This document shows, piece by piece, positions 6,864-8,407 of a stretch of 8,407 nt of DNA. The notes beneath the pieces were generated by a model, which saw only the letters and a program-made list of their open reading frames with translations, had not been told where the DNA came from and made no database searches. Numbering within the stretch: position 1 is the stretch's first letter; each line of letters begins with the position of its first letter. A program made the position numbers and the translations under genes. The stretch is from the NCBI GenBank assembly GCA_030618905.1, contig JAUXCL010000095.1, forward strand, positions 1 to 8,407, given 5' to 3'. Origin of the DNA: Bacteroidales bacterium. GTDB lineage: Bacteria; Bacteroidota; Bacteroidia; Bacteroidales; B18-G4.

Positions 6864-8264
6864 TTATACTTTACTCATGTCGATCTCAAAAAGGATCTCC
6901 TTATTCGGACCTTCACAATGTAAAGCGCAGGTATCACAAATGTGCAGTTCACCTTTAAGTCTTTGCTTAACCATATCATCGATTCGTTCCCTGAGGGGAT
7001 TGATGGATATTTTGTTGATGATTTCCCCGGCAAAAGCTTTCATCAATAAGAGGCGAGAGTTGGCTTCACAGATCCCTCGCGAACGAAGATAAAACATGGC
7101 TTCATCGTCCAGCTGTCCAATTGTTGCTCCGTGGCTGCATTTCACATCATCCGCATAGATTTCCAGGAAAGGCTTGACATTGGCTTTTGCCGTATCTGTA
7201 AGCAAGATGTTTTTGCTGTTCTGAGAAGCATTGGTCTGCTGAGAATCCCGACGGACCAGCACATGACCATTAAAGACAGCACTGGCCTCTTCATCTATAA
7301 CCCCTTTAAACAGCTCATTACTATAACAATGGGGTTTAGCATGATCGATAAATACCTGGTTGCTGACGTGTTGAACACCATCCACCAGGTATAAACCATA
7401 GACATCCGCATTGGCTCCTTCTCCATCCAAGGTAACATGGGTATAGTTCCTGATTAAGCCTCCATTAAGCGTAATAGCACTGGTTGTAAGGTTGCTGCCT
7501 GCTTCCTGGTGGAAATACGTTGAATTGATAAGCGAAGAACTGTTGTTGAGGTTTTGGAGCTTGTAATGATCCAGCGTGGCGTTCTCGTCCAGGTAGACCT
7601 CGTTGATTGAGTTCTTGAGTATGGCTTGCTCGTTTGTGGAATCATCACAATGAACCAGTTTAAGCTTGCTGTTTTTTCCCAGGATAATCAGGTTGCGTGT
7701 TTGCACGAACAAATCCTCATCATAATTAATGATGCTGACCATTTGAATGGGCTTGTCCACAACGACGTTATCAGGGATGTACATGAAGAACCCATCCTGG
7801 GCAAAAGCAGTGTTTAAAGCCTGGAACCCATTTTTGTCAAGCTCTGCATATTTACCATAATGTTGTTCAAAAAAGGCTGGATATTTGACCATGGCACTGG
7901 CCAGACTACCAATGATGATGCCCTCAGGAGTTGTCCTCAGCGGCTTATCATCACCAATGTACCACCCGTTAAGCAGCGAGATCTGATCGGTGTCAAAATC
8001 ATGAATTTTACAACGGAATATTTTATTCAGGTCCTTATCAGCGTGAGTCGGTTCGATAATTTGTTTAAAATCCCTGGAAAGGGTTTTTTTCAAATCTGTT
8101 TGCTTCCAGTCTTCCAGGTCTTTGCCAGGGAAGCCTATGTTTTTGAATATGTTGAATGCTTTATGACGAAGAGCAACAACGTGGGGAGTGCTGTATTTGG
8201 AGATAGCACCCTCGTTGCTTTCAAAAGCATTGATTAAATTTCTCTGTAATGTTTCTATGGTCAT
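6864..8264 (-). CDS. sufD: SUF scaffold subunit SufD
   Basis: A 466-residue cytoplasmic protein that pairs with SufB and binds SufC in the SufBC2D scaffold where nascent Fe-S clusters form. The N-terminal helical part has GFPGKDLEDWKQTDL (44-58), typical of SufD. The middle forms the beta-helix repeats, and the C-terminal core has FNGHVLVRRDSQQTNASQ (331-348), KPFLEIYADDVKCSHGAT (364-381) and FYLRSRGI (391-398). H378 in CSHGAT matches by motif the histidine implicated in E. coli SufD. I chose the ATG at 8262-8264 over a TTG eight codons upstream because the ATG fits the family N-terminus. The tail is longer than in E. coli SufD and ends with CDTCALHC (443-450), a possible metal-binding cluster. 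sufC ends 32 nt upstream and sufS follows directly. Confidence 0.96.
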   Translation of the reverse strand: MTIETLQRNLINAFESNEGAISKYSTPHVVALRHKAFNIFKNIGFPGKDLEDWKQTDLKKTLSRDFKQIIEPTHADKDLNKIFRCKIHDFDTDQISLLNGWYIGDDKPLRTTPEGIIIGSLASAMVKYPAFFEQHYGKYAELDKNGFQALNTAFAQDGFFMYIPDNVVVDKPIQMVSIINYDEDLFVQTRNLIILGKNSKLKLVHCDDSTNEQAILKNSINEVYLDENATLDHYKLQNLNNSSSLINSTYFHQEAGSNLTTSAITLNGGLIRNYTHVTLDGEGANADVYGLYLVDGVQHVSNQVFIDHAKPHCYSNELFKGVIDEEASAVFNGHVLVRRDSQQTNASQNSKNILLTDTAKANVKPFLEIYADDVKCSHGATIGQLDDEAMFYLRSRGICEANSRLLLMKAFAGEIINKISINPLRERIDDMVKQRLKGELHICDTCALHCEGPNKEILFEIDMSKV

Positions 8265-8296
8265 TTTAGTTTGAATATGGCATATCAATTCAACAC

Positions 8297-8407
8297 TTAA
8301 GCATCCTTTTTGATCCAGTCATAACCTTTTTCTTCCAGCTCCATGGCCAGTTCTTTTCCACCTGACTTGACGATCTTCCCATTAAATAACACATGAACAA
8401 AGTCCGG
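8297..8407 (-). CDS. sufC: C-terminal end of SufC, SUF ATPase (5' part cut off by window edge)
   Basis: The last 36 codons and TAA stop of an ORF entering from the right edge. The residues read PDFVHVLFNGKIVKSGGKEL, then AMELEEKGYDWIKKDA. This is the characteristic tail of SufC, the ABC-type ATPase that powers conformational change of the SufBC2D scaffold. The HVL-GKIV-SGGKELA pattern and the EEKGYDWI ending are specific to SufC among ABC ATPases, and the adjacent sufD supports the call. The Walker A, signature and Walker B motifs lie outside the window, so activity cannot be judged. sufB is expected further upstream, but that is inference. Confidence 0.93.
   Translation of the reverse strand, partial: PDFVHVLFNGKIVKSGGKELAMELEEKGYDWIKKDA

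Noticed and set aside
8265..8288. An upstream TTG that would extend SufD by eight residues
   Set aside because: The ATG at 8262-8264 matches the expected SufD N-terminus; the added residues have no family support.

Overview
The window reads as chromosomal DNA of a member of the Bacteroidota. The evidence is protein style (SufE, SufS, Dxs and NhaC resemble that phylum), the gene order sufC-sufD-sufS-sufE-DUF59, A/T-rich gene starts without recognisable Shine-Dalgarno sequences, and moderate G+C judged by eye. I cannot place it below phylum level. All nine genes, two of them cut by the window edges, lie on the minus strand, so transcription runs from high to low coordinates.

Region 1 (4809-8407) is the distal part of a SUF iron-sulfur cluster assembly operon. 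It holds the last 36 residues of the ATPase SufC, the scaffold subunit SufD, the PLP cysteine desulfurase SufS, its sulfur acceptor SufE, and a small DUF59/MIP18-family protein. sufB is expected just beyond the right edge but is not seen. SufS takes sulfur from cysteine, SufE carries the persulfide, the SufBCD complex builds the cluster, and the DUF59 protein probably helps maturation or delivery.

Region 2 (2880-4787) is dxs, the first enzyme of the MEP isoprenoid pathway. It starts 21 nt after the DUF59 gene and continues the run of genes without a visible terminator. Later MEP enzymes (IspG, IspH) are Fe-S proteins, which gives a plausible but unproven reason for the linkage.

Region 3 (1-2872) is a tightly packed membrane/envelope group: an NhaC-family antiporter with an extra N-terminal extracytoplasmic region, a TauE/SafE (TSUP) permease, and the start of a lipoprotein that probably belongs to the isoaspartyl peptidase/asparaginase family. 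Gaps here are only 5-7 nt, so co-translation with dxs is plausible.

No intergenic stretch exceeds about 36 nt. I saw no RNA gene, mobile element, CRISPR array, long repeat or convincing terminator. The window is mostly housekeeping, and I did not find a clearly new system. The points most worth a second look are a cysteine cluster at the SufD C-terminus, the suf-dxs linkage, the NhaC N-terminal domain, an Ala-to-Gly change inside a G7 tract in dxs, and the non-ATG start of sufS.
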